DNA of 64,000 nucleotides from an uncultured bacterium. GTDB taxonomy: Bacteria > Gemmatimonadota > Gemmatimonadetes > Longimicrobiales > RSA9. How positions within the stretch are numbered: position 1 is the first letter of the stretch; every line of letters begins with the position of its first letter. The notes beneath the pieces were generated by a model. The model was not told where the DNA came from. It was given only the letters and a program-made list of their open reading frames with translations, and ran no database searches. Both the position numbers and the translations under genes were made by a program. Shown here one piece after another: positions 54,752 to 63,318 of this stretch. The DNA lies in contig CALBZE010000097.1 of the NCBI GenBank assembly GCA_937889645.1, positions 62,001-126,000 on the forward strand. Reading direction: 5' to 3'.

Positions 54752-56530
54752 GTGAGGATTCTGGGGATCACGACGGAGGGGGACGGAGGCGCAGCGGTCG
54801 TCGAAGACGGCCGTATCCTGGCCGCCGTCAACGAGGAGCGCCTCTGCAGGATGAAGCTGGTCGTCGGCTTCCCGCGAGGCGCCATCGCGGAGGTCATGCG
54901 ACTGAGCGGCAGCCGGCCCGGCGACTTCGACGCGGCGATCGTCGCCGCCACGAAGAGCGAATTCGTCGACGAACTCGAGCCGTTCGACGGCTGGTTCCAA
55001 GGGATGCAGCACGGGTCGGGCGGGATGATCAAGCGCGTCGCCGGCCACCTCGCGCGCTACCGCGACGCGCTCCCGATCCTGGAGAGCGGCTATTACGCGC
55101 TACAGGCGCCGATCTACTGGAACCGCCGCCGCGCGATCCGGTCGATTCTGCGCCGCGAGTTCGACCTGCGCTGCCCGATCGTCTTCGTCGACCACCACTT
55201 CGCGCACCTGACCTCCGCGTACTTCACGAGCGGATTCCGCGACGCGCTGGCGATCTCGATCGACGGCGGCGGAGACGGGCGCAGCTCGCTCGTCTACGCG
55301 GTCAGGAACGGCCGGTTCGAGTACGTGACCGAGACGTCCGCCTACAACTCGCTCGGCAACTACTACGCGTACGTCACGCACATCTGCGGCTTCAAGGCGC
55401 AGAAGCACGAGGGGAAGATCACCGGTCTGGCCGCGCACGGCGAGCCGATCTACGTCCCGCTCCTCCGGCAGTTCATCGACGAGGAGGACGGCCGGCTGAT
55501 CAACAAGGGCCGTGTCGCGTTCGGCGCCGCGATCCGCGAGCTGGAGCGGCGCCTCCCGCGCGGGTGGAAGCGCGAGGACCTGGCCGCCAGCATCCAGCTC
55601 CACTTCGAGGACGTCGTGCGCCGGTACGTGGGCTACTGGTGCCGTCGCACGGGGCTGCGGAACGTCGCCGCGGCGGGCGGCGTCTTCGCGAACGTGCGCG
55701 TGAACGAGGAGGTGCATCGGCTCGAGGAGGTCGACCGGATCTTCATCCACCCGCACATGGGCGACGGCGGCCTCTGCGTCGGCGCGGCGATGGCCGCGTG
55801 CGTGCCGGGCGTGCTCCCGCGGACGATGAAGGCGCCGGAAGAGCCGCTCGAGGACGTCTACCTGGGCACGGCGCCGACGGCGCGGGAGATCGAGGCGACG
55901 CTGAACAAGCACGGCCTCTCGCCCGAGACGCTCGATGAGCCGCTCGAGGAACGGATCGCCGCGCTCCTCGCCGAGGGGCACGTCGTCGCACGCGCGGAAG
56001 GGCGCATGGAGTACGGCCCGCGCGCGCTCGGCAACCGCTCGATCCTCTACCAGCCAACGGACCCTTCGGTCAACGACTGGCTGAACGCCAACCTCGCGCG
56101 CACGGAGTTCATGCCGTTCGCGCCGTCGGTGATCCACGAGGAGCGGGAGCGTTGCTTCGACGAACTGGACGGCGCCGAGCACCCGGCGGAGTTCATGACG
56201 ATCACGTTCCACTGCACCCCGTGGATGCGGCGCCACATGCCCGGGGTCGTCCACCTCGACGGCACGGCGCGCCCGCACCTCGTACGCAAGGACCGCAACC
56301 CGGGAATGTACCGGATCCTCGAGGCGTTCCACCGCCGCACGGGGCTGCCCGGCGTGATAAACACGAGCTTCAACATGCACGAGGAGCCGATCGTGTGCTC
56401 GGCCGACGACTGCGTCCGCGCGTTCCTGGCCGGGAAACTCGATTACCTCGTGATCGGGCCGTTCCTGGTCAAACACCCGGCAGGCGTGAACCACCCCATG
56501 AAGCCGGCGCGTGCGGTGGCGGCCGGGTGA
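54752..56530 (+). CDS. Carbamoyltransferase (NodU/TobZ family)
   Basis: 592 aa. GTG at 54752 follows GGAGG. The N-terminal part (to about 370) has the TsaD-like core with VDHHFAHLTSAYF (catalytic/metal His). The C-terminal part has RMEYGPRALGNRSILYQP and NTSFNMHEEPIV, both family signatures. It makes carbamoyl-AMP and transfers the carbamoyl group to a sugar or metabolite hydroxyl. In this locus the acceptor is probably a glycan or its precursor (inference). Confidence 0.92.
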   Translation: MRILGITTEGDGGAAVVEDGRILAAVNEERLCRMKLVVGFPRGAIAEVMRLSGSRPGDFDAAIVAATKSEFVDELEPFDGWFQGMQHGSGGMIKRVAGHLARYRDALPILESGYYALQAPIYWNRRRAIRSILRREFDLRCPIVFVDHHFAHLTSAYFTSGFRDALAISIDGGGDGRSSLVYAVRNGRFEYVTETSAYNSLGNYYAYVTHICGFKAQKHEGKITGLAAHGEPIYVPLLRQFIDEEDGRLINKGRVAFGAAIRELERRLPRGWKREDLAASIQLHFEDVVRRYVGYWCRRTGLRNVAAAGGVFANVRVNEEVHRLEEVDRIFIHPHMGDGGLCVGAAMAACVPGVLPRTMKAPEEPLEDVYLGTAPTAREIEATLNKHGLSPETLDEPLEERIAALLAEGHVVARAEGRMEYGPRALGNRSILYQPTDPSVNDWLNANLARTEFMPFAPSVIHEERERCFDELDGAEHPAEFMTITFHCTPWMRRHMPGVVHLDGTARPHLVRKDRNPGMYRILEAFHRRTGLPGVINTSFNMHEEPIVCSADDCVRAFLAGKLDYLVIGPFLVKHPAGVNHPMKPARAVAAG

Positions 56531-56654
56531 CGCGGCGGGTTAGGGCTTCGAGCAAGGGCGGCCGCATTGGGCGGCGACGTCGGGCGGCGCTTTGGAGAGG
56601 CGACGTTGGGCGGCGGGCGCCGGACAGACACAGCGAGTGGGAAGGAGCGAAACG

Positions 56655-57638
56655 ATGAAAGTCCTGGTGACGGGCGCGACGGGATTCACCGGCTCGGCGC
56701 TCGTGAGGCGGCTCCTGGACGAAGGGCACCAGGTGGTCGGCCTCGACACGCAGAAGGGCCTGTTCTTCGACGAACTCACGCGTCGCGGCGCGCAGATCAC
56801 GCTCGGCTCGGTGACCGACCGCGACACCGTCGAGCGGCTGATGAAGGGCGTCGACGTCGTGCACCACGTGGCCGCGGCGTTCCGCCAGCTCGACGTGGGG
56901 CGCGATGTCTACGACGACGTCAACATCGACGGCACGCGCATCGTGGTCGACGCCGCGTACCGCGCGGGCGTGCGCAAGCTGATCTACTGCAGCACGTGCG
57001 GCGTGCACGGCAACGTCGAGAACCCGCCGGCGACGGAGGATGCGCCGATCGCGCCGGCCGACTACTACCAGCGCACGAAGTACGAGGGCGAGCGCGTCGT
57101 CCAGGAGTACACCGCGCGCGGTCTGCCGACGCTGATCCTGCGCCCCGCGGGGATCTACGGCCCCGGCGACCCGGAGCGCTTCTACATGATCTTCCGCCGC
57201 GTCGCCCGCGGTTGGTTCCCGATGTTCGGCGATGGGCGGACGCTTTACCACTCCGTCTACATCGACAACCTCATCGACGCGTTCATGCTGGCGATGGAGT
57301 CGCCCCGCGGCGACGGGCGCGCCTACCTCATCGCCGACGAGAAACATTGTACGATCGAGGAGCTGGTGCGGCAGGTGGCCGACGCGATGGGCGTGCGGGT
57401 CCAATTCCGCCGCTTCCCGCTGACGCCGCTGCTCGTGGCGGGGCACGTGGTCGAGAAGGCGTGCCGGCCGTTCGGGATCGCGCCGCCGATCTTCCCGCGC
57501 CGCGTCGATTGGTACCGCCAGGACCGCGCGTTCGACATCACGCGCGCCAGGACCGAGCTCGGCTACGAGCCCAAGGTCCCGCTCCCGGTGGGGCTGCGCC
57601 GCGCGGCCGAGTGGTACCGGGCGAACGGGATGCTCTAG
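56655..57638 (+). CDS. NAD-dependent epimerase/dehydratase (extended SDR)
   Basis: 327 aa. GAAGGAGCGAAACG precedes the ATG at 56655. TGATGFTGSALVRRLLDEG is the dinucleotide fold; YYQRTKYEGERVV carries the YxxxK catalytic pair, and the STCGVHGN and LRPAGIYGPGDP segments fit UDP-sugar epimerase/dehydratase relatives. A C-terminal VPLPVGLRRAAEWYR completes the fold. Sugar substrate not determinable. The glycosyltransferase next to it starts four bases after its stop. Confidence 0.9.
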   Translation: MKVLVTGATGFTGSALVRRLLDEGHQVVGLDTQKGLFFDELTRRGAQITLGSVTDRDTVERLMKGVDVVHHVAAAFRQLDVGRDVYDDVNIDGTRIVVDAAYRAGVRKLIYCSTCGVHGNVENPPATEDAPIAPADYYQRTKYEGERVVQEYTARGLPTLILRPAGIYGPGDPERFYMIFRRVARGWFPMFGDGRTLYHSVYIDNLIDAFMLAMESPRGDGRAYLIADEKHCTIEELVRQVADAMGVRVQFRRFPLTPLLVAGHVVEKACRPFGIAPPIFPRRVDWYRQDRAFDITRARTELGYEPKVPLPVGLRRAAEWYRANGML

Positions 57639-57641
57639 TCG

Positions 57642-58961
57642 ATGGCGACGACGTCGCGTTCGGGCGGCGCGGCGGTGGCCGCGGGCCGCCGCCGCATCCT
57701 GATGGTCGCGCCGCAGCCCTTCTTCCGCCCGCGCGGCACGCCGTTCAGCGTGCTGCACCGGATCCGCGCGCTGCTCCGTCTCGGCCATGCGGTCGAGCTG
57801 GTCACCTACCCCTTCGGCGACGACCCGGGCGTCGACGGCCTCGTGATCCATCGGTCGCCCCGGCCGCCGGGCGTGAGCGACGTCGCCATCGGCCCGTCCG
57901 TCGCGAAGCTCGCGCTTGACGCACCGCTCTTCCGGCTCGCCGGGCGCCTGGCCCGCACCGGCCGCTTCGACTTGCTGCACACGCACGAGGAAGCCGGCTT
58001 CCATGGCGCCTGGCTCGCGCCGCGCGTCGGGCTGCCGCACGTCTACGACATGCACTCGAGCCTGCCGCAGCAGTTCGCCAACTTCGGCCGGTTCAACGTG
58101 AGGCCGGTCGTCTCGGTCTTCGACCGGCTCGAGAGGTACACGCTGGCCGGCGCGGCCGGCGTGATCGCGATCTGCCCGGAGTTGCGCGACCACGTCGTCG
58201 CGCGCGGCTACCGCGGCCCGGTCGCGATGATCGAGAACACGCTCGACTTCGACCCGCCGAAGCTCGGACCCGCCGACCGGTCGGAGCTGCGGCGCCGCCT
58301 CGGTGTCGAGGATGCGCGTGTGGTGCTCTACACCGGGACGCTGGAGGCGTACCAGGGGCTCGACCTGTTGATCGATGCGGCGCCGCTCGTGCTCGCCGCG
58401 GCGCCGGACGTCCGGTTCGTTCTCGTGGGCGGGTCCGAGGCGCAGATCGGCGAACTGCGCCGGCGAGCCGAAGCGCGCGGCGTCGCCAACGCGTTCGTCT
58501 TCGTCCCCGCCGTCCCGCCCGAGGACGTGCCGCGGTACCACTACGCGGCGGACGTGCTCGTCACCTGCCGATCGCGCGGGACGAACACACCGCTCAAGAT
58601 CTACCAGTATTTGAGGGCGGGGAAGCCGATCGTCGCGACGGCGATCCGCTCTCACACGCAGGTCCTCGACACCGCATCCGCGGAGCTGGTCGAGCCGACG
58701 CCGCAGGCGGTCGCGGACGGCATGATCCGCGTCCTGGCCGACCCGGCGCGCGCACGTTCGATCGCGGCCGGCGCCGCCGCCCTCGCCCGCGAGCGCTACG
58801 GCCCGGAGGCGTACATGGCGCGGCTCGAGGCGTTCCTCGCGCAGATTCCGATGCCCGGCGAGGGCGGGGGACGCCGGGTGGGTGCGCCGGGTGCCGCCGA
58901 CGAGCCCGGATTGCCCGGCGCGGCCCGCACGGCGCGGACCGCCGACCGGAGGTACCCATGA
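57642..58961 (+). CDS. Glycosyltransferase family 4
   Basis: 439 aa. GT-B fold: N-terminal VAPQPFFRPRGTPFSVLHRI and a C-terminal nucleotide site with VVLYTGTLEAYQGLDLLIDA and FVLVGGSEAQIGEL. The SRGTNTPLKIYQYLRAGKPI loop supplies the conserved Lys-x7-Glu-like region. The extreme C-terminus is a Gly/Ala/Pro-rich tail. Probably adds a sugar to the surface polysaccharide; donor unknown. Confidence 0.88.
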   Translation: MATTSRSGGAAVAAGRRRILMVAPQPFFRPRGTPFSVLHRIRALLRLGHAVELVTYPFGDDPGVDGLVIHRSPRPPGVSDVAIGPSVAKLALDAPLFRLAGRLARTGRFDLLHTHEEAGFHGAWLAPRVGLPHVYDMHSSLPQQFANFGRFNVRPVVSVFDRLERYTLAGAAGVIAICPELRDHVVARGYRGPVAMIENTLDFDPPKLGPADRSELRRRLGVEDARVVLYTGTLEAYQGLDLLIDAAPLVLAAAPDVRFVLVGGSEAQIGELRRRAEARGVANAFVFVPAVPPEDVPRYHYAADVLVTCRSRGTNTPLKIYQYLRAGKPIVATAIRSHTQVLDTASAELVEPTPQAVADGMIRVLADPARARSIAAGAAALARERYGPEAYMARLEAFLAQIPMPGEGGGRRVGAPGAADEPGLPGAARTARTADRRYP

Positions 58962-59692
58962 CGCTCCCCAGCGCGGCCACGCAGTACCGGGAGCCGCAAC
59001 ACGCCCGCGAGTACGACGCGGACCGGTTCGGCGGCCGCTTCGGCCAGTGGCTCGAGGAGCGCGAGGTCGCCCTCTACCTCGAACTGCTCGACGGCCACGA
59101 CGGCCCGATCCTGGACGCGGGCGCGGGGACCGGCAAGCTGGCGATCCCGCTCGCGCGATCGGGTTGGAGCGTCGTCGCCGCCGATTTTTCTCTCGAGATG
59201 CTCTCGGTCGCGAGGGAGAAGGCCCGCCGCGCGGAGTGCGGCGGCGCCTTCGTGGTTTCGGACGCCCACGCGCTCGGGTTTCGCGACCGCGCGTTCGCGT
59301 GCACCGTCGCTTCCCGCCTGCTCATGCACCTGCCGGACTGGCGCCGCGCCGTGGGCGAACTGTGCCGCGTGACGCGGGACGTTCTGGTCGTGGACTTCCC
59401 GCCGCCCGGCAGCTTCGCGCGCCTCGAGTCGGTCTGGAAGCGACGCATCCGCCGGGTCTCGAAGGGTGCGCACCGCGGCTACGCGACGATCTCCCCCACC
59501 GACCTTGCCGGCGAGCTCGAGCGCCACGGGTTCCGGATCGAGCGCGTGCACCGCGGCTTCTTCCTCCCCGTCCGCGTGCATCGCATCCTGGACCGACCAC
59601 GGACGTCGGCCCGTGTCGAGGCGATCTTCGAGCGGATCGGGTGGACCGCGCGGCTGGGCGCGCCGGTGACCGTCAAGGCGCGGCGGGTGTGA
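58958..59692 (+). CDS. SAM-dependent methyltransferase
   Basis: 244 aa. The ATG at 58958 overlaps the GT4 stop (ATGA). SAM motif I ILDAGAGTGKLAIPLARSG and later motifs VVAADFSLEMLSVAREK and CTVASRLLMHLPDWRRAVGE are typical of class I (UbiE-like) enzymes. It may methylate a sugar or another locus product (inference). The C-terminal segment is basic and could contact an anionic substrate. Confidence 0.88.
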   Translation: MTLPSAATQYREPQHAREYDADRFGGRFGQWLEEREVALYLELLDGHDGPILDAGAGTGKLAIPLARSGWSVVAADFSLEMLSVAREKARRAECGGAFVVSDAHALGFRDRAFACTVASRLLMHLPDWRRAVGELCRVTRDVLVVDFPPPGSFARLESVWKRRIRRVSKGAHRGYATISPTDLAGELERHGFRIERVHRGFFLPVRVHRILDRPRTSARVEAIFERIGWTARLGAPVTVKARRV

Positions 59693-59768
59693 GGCCGGGC
59701 GAACGCCGTCACACGATCCGGGGCCGCCGCGATTCGGCGGTGTCACGATGCGGCGCCCGCGAGCCGAG

Positions 59769-60872
59769 CTATTGCCGCCCCCTCGCGTAATCCCGCATCG
59801 CGTCCCAGGCGAACGCGACGCCCGGGTCGTCTTCGGTCCCGGCGCCGCCCTTGTCGAAGCGCGGCCATCCCGGCGCGTCGGCCTTCTGGTGCCAGGCGGC
59901 GTGGAGGAAGAAGTACCCGCCGCCGCGCGCCGTCGCCATGATCTCCTCGCGGGTCCGGGCGCGGTCCGCCGCGGAAAACTTGCCGGGGTCGTCCATGTCG
60001 TCCAGCCCAGGGCGGTACTCGATGCTGACGTCGCCGGCGCGGGGAGGGGCCTTCCCCGCGCGCCCCCAGGTGTCCGCGATGAACCCGTCGTTCGCGCCCC
60101 GGTCGTGCGACCCGTATACGATCCGGTCGGGGTCGACCTCCTTCGCGAGCCGGTATAGCTCCGTATAACCGGCGCGCTCGGTCAGGAGCGGCTGGTCGTA
60201 GCCGCCGTGGTACGGCTCGTTCGCGATGCTGACCCACAGGTGCCGCCACGGCCGCAGGAACTCCATCGTGTTGCGCACGGCGGCGCGAACTGCGTCGGAG
60301 CCGTTCAGCTCCTCGTCGCGGCCGCGGTAGAAGAAGACGACGACGGGGACCATCCCGTGCCGGGCCGCGGCGTTCAGGACCCGGGCCAGGCGGTCGCGGT
60401 ACTCGGGCTTCAGCTCGCCGTCAGGCGTGTACGCGTTGAACGCGGAGTTGCCGCCATCCGTGTGGCGCCCACCCTGGAGCGTCAGCGAGAAGCTCTGGAT
60501 CCCGTGCGCCCGCATCTCGTCCATGTGAGCGATCATGCGATTCGCGATCTCGTCCGACTGGAGCGTGTTGGCGAGACGGAGCCCGAACGGCGTGATCGGC
60601 CGGCCGTCCAGTAGGAAGCGGCCGCCTTCGCGGGTGAGGACGGGCGTCGGGACCGGCGCCGGCGCTACCGCCGTTGCGGTCGTCCCGGTCGGCACCGCCG
60701 CAGCCGTCTCGGCGGGCGCGCGGCTCGAGTCGTGGCTCTGCGACGTCGCCTCCGCGGCGACGTCGCCCGCGCGCTGGTCCGCGGCACCGCGCCCGACCTC
60801 GTCTGCTGGGCCGCACAACGCCGCGATGAACGCCGGTCCGATCGCCTGCGCGAGGGCGGCGCGCAGCTTCAT
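59769..60872 (-). CDS. Glycoside-hydrolase-like (GH5-type fold) secreted protein
   Basis: 367 aa. The ATG at 60872 follows GGAAGG and overlaps the tyrosine phosphatase stop (ATGA). The N-terminus is a signal-like segment ending IAALCG, possibly a lipoprotein, then an Ala/Thr/Pro linker. A TIM-barrel-like domain follows with VSIANEPYHGG (clan-A acid/base pattern, about 218), HGMVPVVVFFYRG and YFFLHAAWHQKA. It may trim a polysaccharide produced by this locus. The nucleophile Glu was not identified with confidence. Confidence 0.6.
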   Translation of the reverse strand: MKLRAALAQAIGPAFIAALCGPADEVGRGAADQRAGDVAAEATSQSHDSSRAPAETAAAVPTGTTATAVAPAPVPTPVLTREGGRFLLDGRPITPFGLRLANTLQSDEIANRMIAHMDEMRAHGIQSFSLTLQGGRHTDGGNSAFNAYTPDGELKPEYRDRLARVLNAAARHGMVPVVVFFYRGRDEELNGSDAVRAAVRNTMEFLRPWRHLWVSIANEPYHGGYDQPLLTERAGYTELYRLAKEVDPDRIVYGSHDRGANDGFIADTWGRAGKAPPRAGDVSIEYRPGLDDMDDPGKFSAADRARTREEIMATARGGGYFFLHAAWHQKADAPGWPRFDKGGAGTEDDPGVAFAWDAMRDYARGRQ

Positions 60873-61699
60873 GCGACGCCTTCCGCGCGTGCGCCCCGCG
60901 AGCTGGATCTCCGCCACGCGCGATGGGACCCGACGGCGGCGCGGTGCGTCGGTCCGGCGGGAGTCTCCGCCGTCCCGCCGGCACCGGTGGCGAGCGCGCC
61001 GAGCAGCGCATCGACGCATCGGACGATGCGTCGGTAGCTCTCGAGGAGCACCGCCCCGGGCCTGCCGAACGGGTCGACGATCTCGCGCGTCGCGACCGGC
61101 TCCGGGTCCAGGTCGCCGAGAAGGAGGACGCGGCTGGCCGGGCAGCCGAGCCGTCGCACGGCGTGTCGCTGGCGCGGCTCGACGACGAAGACCAACCCCG
61201 CGCGGCTCACCTCGTCGCGCGACAGCAGACGCGACCGGTGCGGCGAGAGGTCGATCCCCCAGAGGCGCGCCGCCTCGAGCGCTTCCGGCGGCGACGGGCG
61301 ACCCGGCCCGATGAACCCCGCCGAAGCGAAGTCGATCCGGCCGTCCAGCACGGACGGCGCGCGTGCCCGGGCCAGGTGTTCGGCGAAGGGGCTGCGGATG
61401 ATGTTGCCGTGGCAGACGAACAGAATGCGACCCGGCGGCGCGCCGCGCCCGAGCCGCGAGAGCAGCGCCGCCCGGCGGCGCGCGTGCAGCAGCCGGTCCG
61501 GCATGCGCCACGCGTCTCGGGCAATGCGGCGCGCCCGGACGCGGAGTCCGGGCGCCGTGTCGAGCCCGGTTCCCGGCGCCCGTCGTGGCGCCGTCCCTCG
61601 GCCCGTGCCATGCGCGGTCCCCTGCGCCGCGCCGGCCGCCGAGCCCGGCGCCCGCCCGCCCGTCTCGCCGGCCGCGCTCTCAATCGACCCGTTCGCCAT
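60869..61699 (-). CDS. Low-molecular-weight protein tyrosine phosphatase with long N-terminal extension
   Basis: 276 aa. The catalytic loop ILFVCHGNIIRSPFAE (C-x5-R-S) and the late DPFGRPGAV region with the conserved Asp define the family. Unlike typical 150-residue members, about 65 Gly/Ala/Arg-rich residues precede an amphipathic stretch before the domain. The ATG at 61699 has GAGGGG upstream, which supports this start; ATG 61504 is a shorter alternative. It likely dephosphorylates the tyrosine kinase at 46192. Its C-terminal 30 residues are also low complexity. Confidence 0.8.
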   Translation of the reverse strand: MANGSIESAAGETGGRAPGSAAGAAQGTAHGTGRGTAPRRAPGTGLDTAPGLRVRARRIARDAWRMPDRLLHARRRAALLSRLGRGAPPGRILFVCHGNIIRSPFAEHLARARAPSVLDGRIDFASAGFIGPGRPSPPEALEAARLWGIDLSPHRSRLLSRDEVSRAGLVFVVEPRQRHAVRRLGCPASRVLLLGDLDPEPVATREIVDPFGRPGAVLLESYRRIVRCVDALLGALATGAGGTAETPAGPTHRAAVGSHRAWRRSSSRGARAEGVA

Positions 61700-62126
61700 T
61701 CGACCACCCCTCGAACCGCCGAAACGCCTCGCCCGGGTCGACGAACGGGACGCCCCAGGCGCTCAGCCGCTCGCGGAACCGGTCCGTCGCCGCGACGACG
61801 ACCGGCGCCCGCTGCACCGCTTCCCGAACCGAAGGCACGTCGTCCCCGTCCAGGTACAGCACGCCGTGCACGTCGAGCCCGACCTCCTGCACGGTCGGCG
61901 TGAGCGCGGCATCGACGGCCTCTCGGCTCGCGCCGTGGCAGACGAGGACCATGAGCGCGCTCCTGCTCGCACGGTAGACCGACGCGATCAGCTCGACCGG
62001 CAAGCGGTCGGCAGCGTCGGGGCAGACCTCGACGACCGCGCCGATCCTGTCGCCCGCGAGAAGCCGGGCCGCGGCGGATCCAGCCGTGGGAGCCGCGTGT
62101 GGCGTCGATTCGAACGCCGGAGGCAT
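61680..62126 (-). CDS. Unknown 148-aa protein, overlapping the phosphatase
   Basis: 148 aa from the ATG at 62126. VYRASRSALMVLVCHGASRE, VGLDVHGVLYLDGDD and VREAVQRAPVVVAATDRFRE form an alternating alpha/beta pattern, and a CHG stretch appears again as in the phosphatase. No signal peptide or known family is recognised. The end overlaps the phosphatase start by 20 bases, so translation is probably coupled. It is divergent from the deacetylase gene. Confidence 0.55.
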   Translation of the reverse strand: MPPAFESTPHAAPTAGSAAARLLAGDRIGAVVEVCPDAADRLPVELIASVYRASRSALMVLVCHGASREAVDAALTPTVQEVGLDVHGVLYLDGDDVPSVREAVQRAPVVVAATDRFRERLSAWGVPFVDPGEAFRRFEGWSNGERVD

Positions 62127-62454
62127 ACGAGACTCTTCGACCTGTGATTCGTCCCGGATCACCACCCTTCCCCCAATCGCTTTCGCCGATGGATGGGGCA
62201 GGAGGCGTACCCGGCGGGTGCGTCGGCTGTCGAACCGCGAACGGCTCGGTGGAGGCGCGCGTCGTCGACCGGACACGCGACACCCCGGGACGCCGATCGG
62301 TCCGGCGGAACATTGCACGGCCGTGGCGGCGCAGCGACGGCGTGAGGCGCGGGCGCAACAGGAGGGCGCCTGTCGTGCAACCCCGCGAACCACAACACCC
62401 AGGGCACATCGGTTGCCCCCCGGTGCGCGCTGGACCCGGACCGGAGGTTGACCG
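62127..62454. other. 328-base divergent intergenic region
   Basis: It separates the minus-strand phosphatase unit from the deacetylase unit. I found no convincing promoter pair, terminator, repeat or small gene beyond GGAGG seven bases before the deacetylase ATG. A mildly GC-poor stretch, TTGCACGG, near 62313-62320 has no matching -10 element. Confidence 0.4.
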
Positions 62455-63318
62455 ATGCATGTCCACCACTTCACGGTCGACGTGGAGGAGTATTTCCAGG
62501 TGTCGGCGTTCGAGCCGCGTCTCGATCGCCGGCGGTGGGGGGAGATGGAGAGCCGCGTAGCCGACAGCGTCCGGGACCTCCTCGAGCTGCTCGACCGGTA
62601 CGGCGCGCGCGGCACCTTCTTCGTCCTCGGCTGGCTGGCGGACCGACAGCCGGCGCTGGTTCGCGAGATCGCGAACGCGGGGCACGAGATTGCGTCCCAC
62701 GGGTGGGACCACAGGCGCGTGACCGACCAAACGCCCGAGCGGTTCCGGCAGTCGGTGAGGCAATCCAAGCAGGTGCTCGAGGACATCAGCGGCGAGCCGG
62801 TCCGCGGCTTTCGCGCGCCGAGCTTCTCGATCACGCCCGGCGTCGAGTGGGCGCTCGACATCCTGATCGAGGAGGGGTACCGCTACGACTCGAGCCTCTT
62901 CCCGATCCAGCGGCCCGGGTACGGCTACCCGGCCGCTCAGCGCCACGTCCATTGGCTCGATCGCCCGGCCGGGCGCCTGGCCGAGCTCCCGCCGGCGACG
63001 TTGCGACGCTGGGGGGTGAACATCCCCGCCGGCGGCGGTGCCTACTTCCGCCTGTTCCCCTACGGCCTCGTCCGCGCGGCGCTCCAGGAGGCGCAGCAGC
63101 AGGGCGTGCCGGGCACCTTCTACATCCACCCCTGGGAGCTGGACCCCGGACAGCCGCGCGTGCCGGTGCCGTGGCTCACCCGGATCCGCCACTACGGCGG
63201 GCTGCGACGCACGGCCGACCGACTGCGTCGGCTTCTGGCCGAGTTCCGCTTCACCGCGATCGCGGACACGCTCGGGTCCGGCGAGCCCGGCGCCCAGCCG
63301 GTCCGCCAGGCCGCGTGA
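62455..63318 (+). CDS. XrtA-locus polysaccharide deacetylase (NodB type)
   Basis: 287 aa. It follows GGAGGTTGACCG. FTVDVEEYFQVSAFEPR contains the NodB first motif; IASHGWDHRRV carries the metal His pair; the C-terminal WELDPGQPRVPVP is the DUF3473-type tail. This combination is the form found at exosortase (PEP-CTERM) polysaccharide loci (TIGR03006-like). It removes acetyl groups from N-acetyl sugars of the polymer. It is coupled to the next gene by a GTGA overlap. Confidence 0.9.
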   Translation: MHVHHFTVDVEEYFQVSAFEPRLDRRRWGEMESRVADSVRDLLELLDRYGARGTFFVLGWLADRQPALVREIANAGHEIASHGWDHRRVTDQTPERFRQSVRQSKQVLEDISGEPVRGFRAPSFSITPGVEWALDILIEEGYRYDSSLFPIQRPGYGYPAAQRHVHWLDRPAGRLAELPPATLRRWGVNIPAGGGAYFRLFPYGLVRAALQEAQQQGVPGTFYIHPWELDPGQPRVPVPWLTRIRHYGGLRRTADRLRRLLAEFRFTAIADTLGSGEPGAQPVRQAA

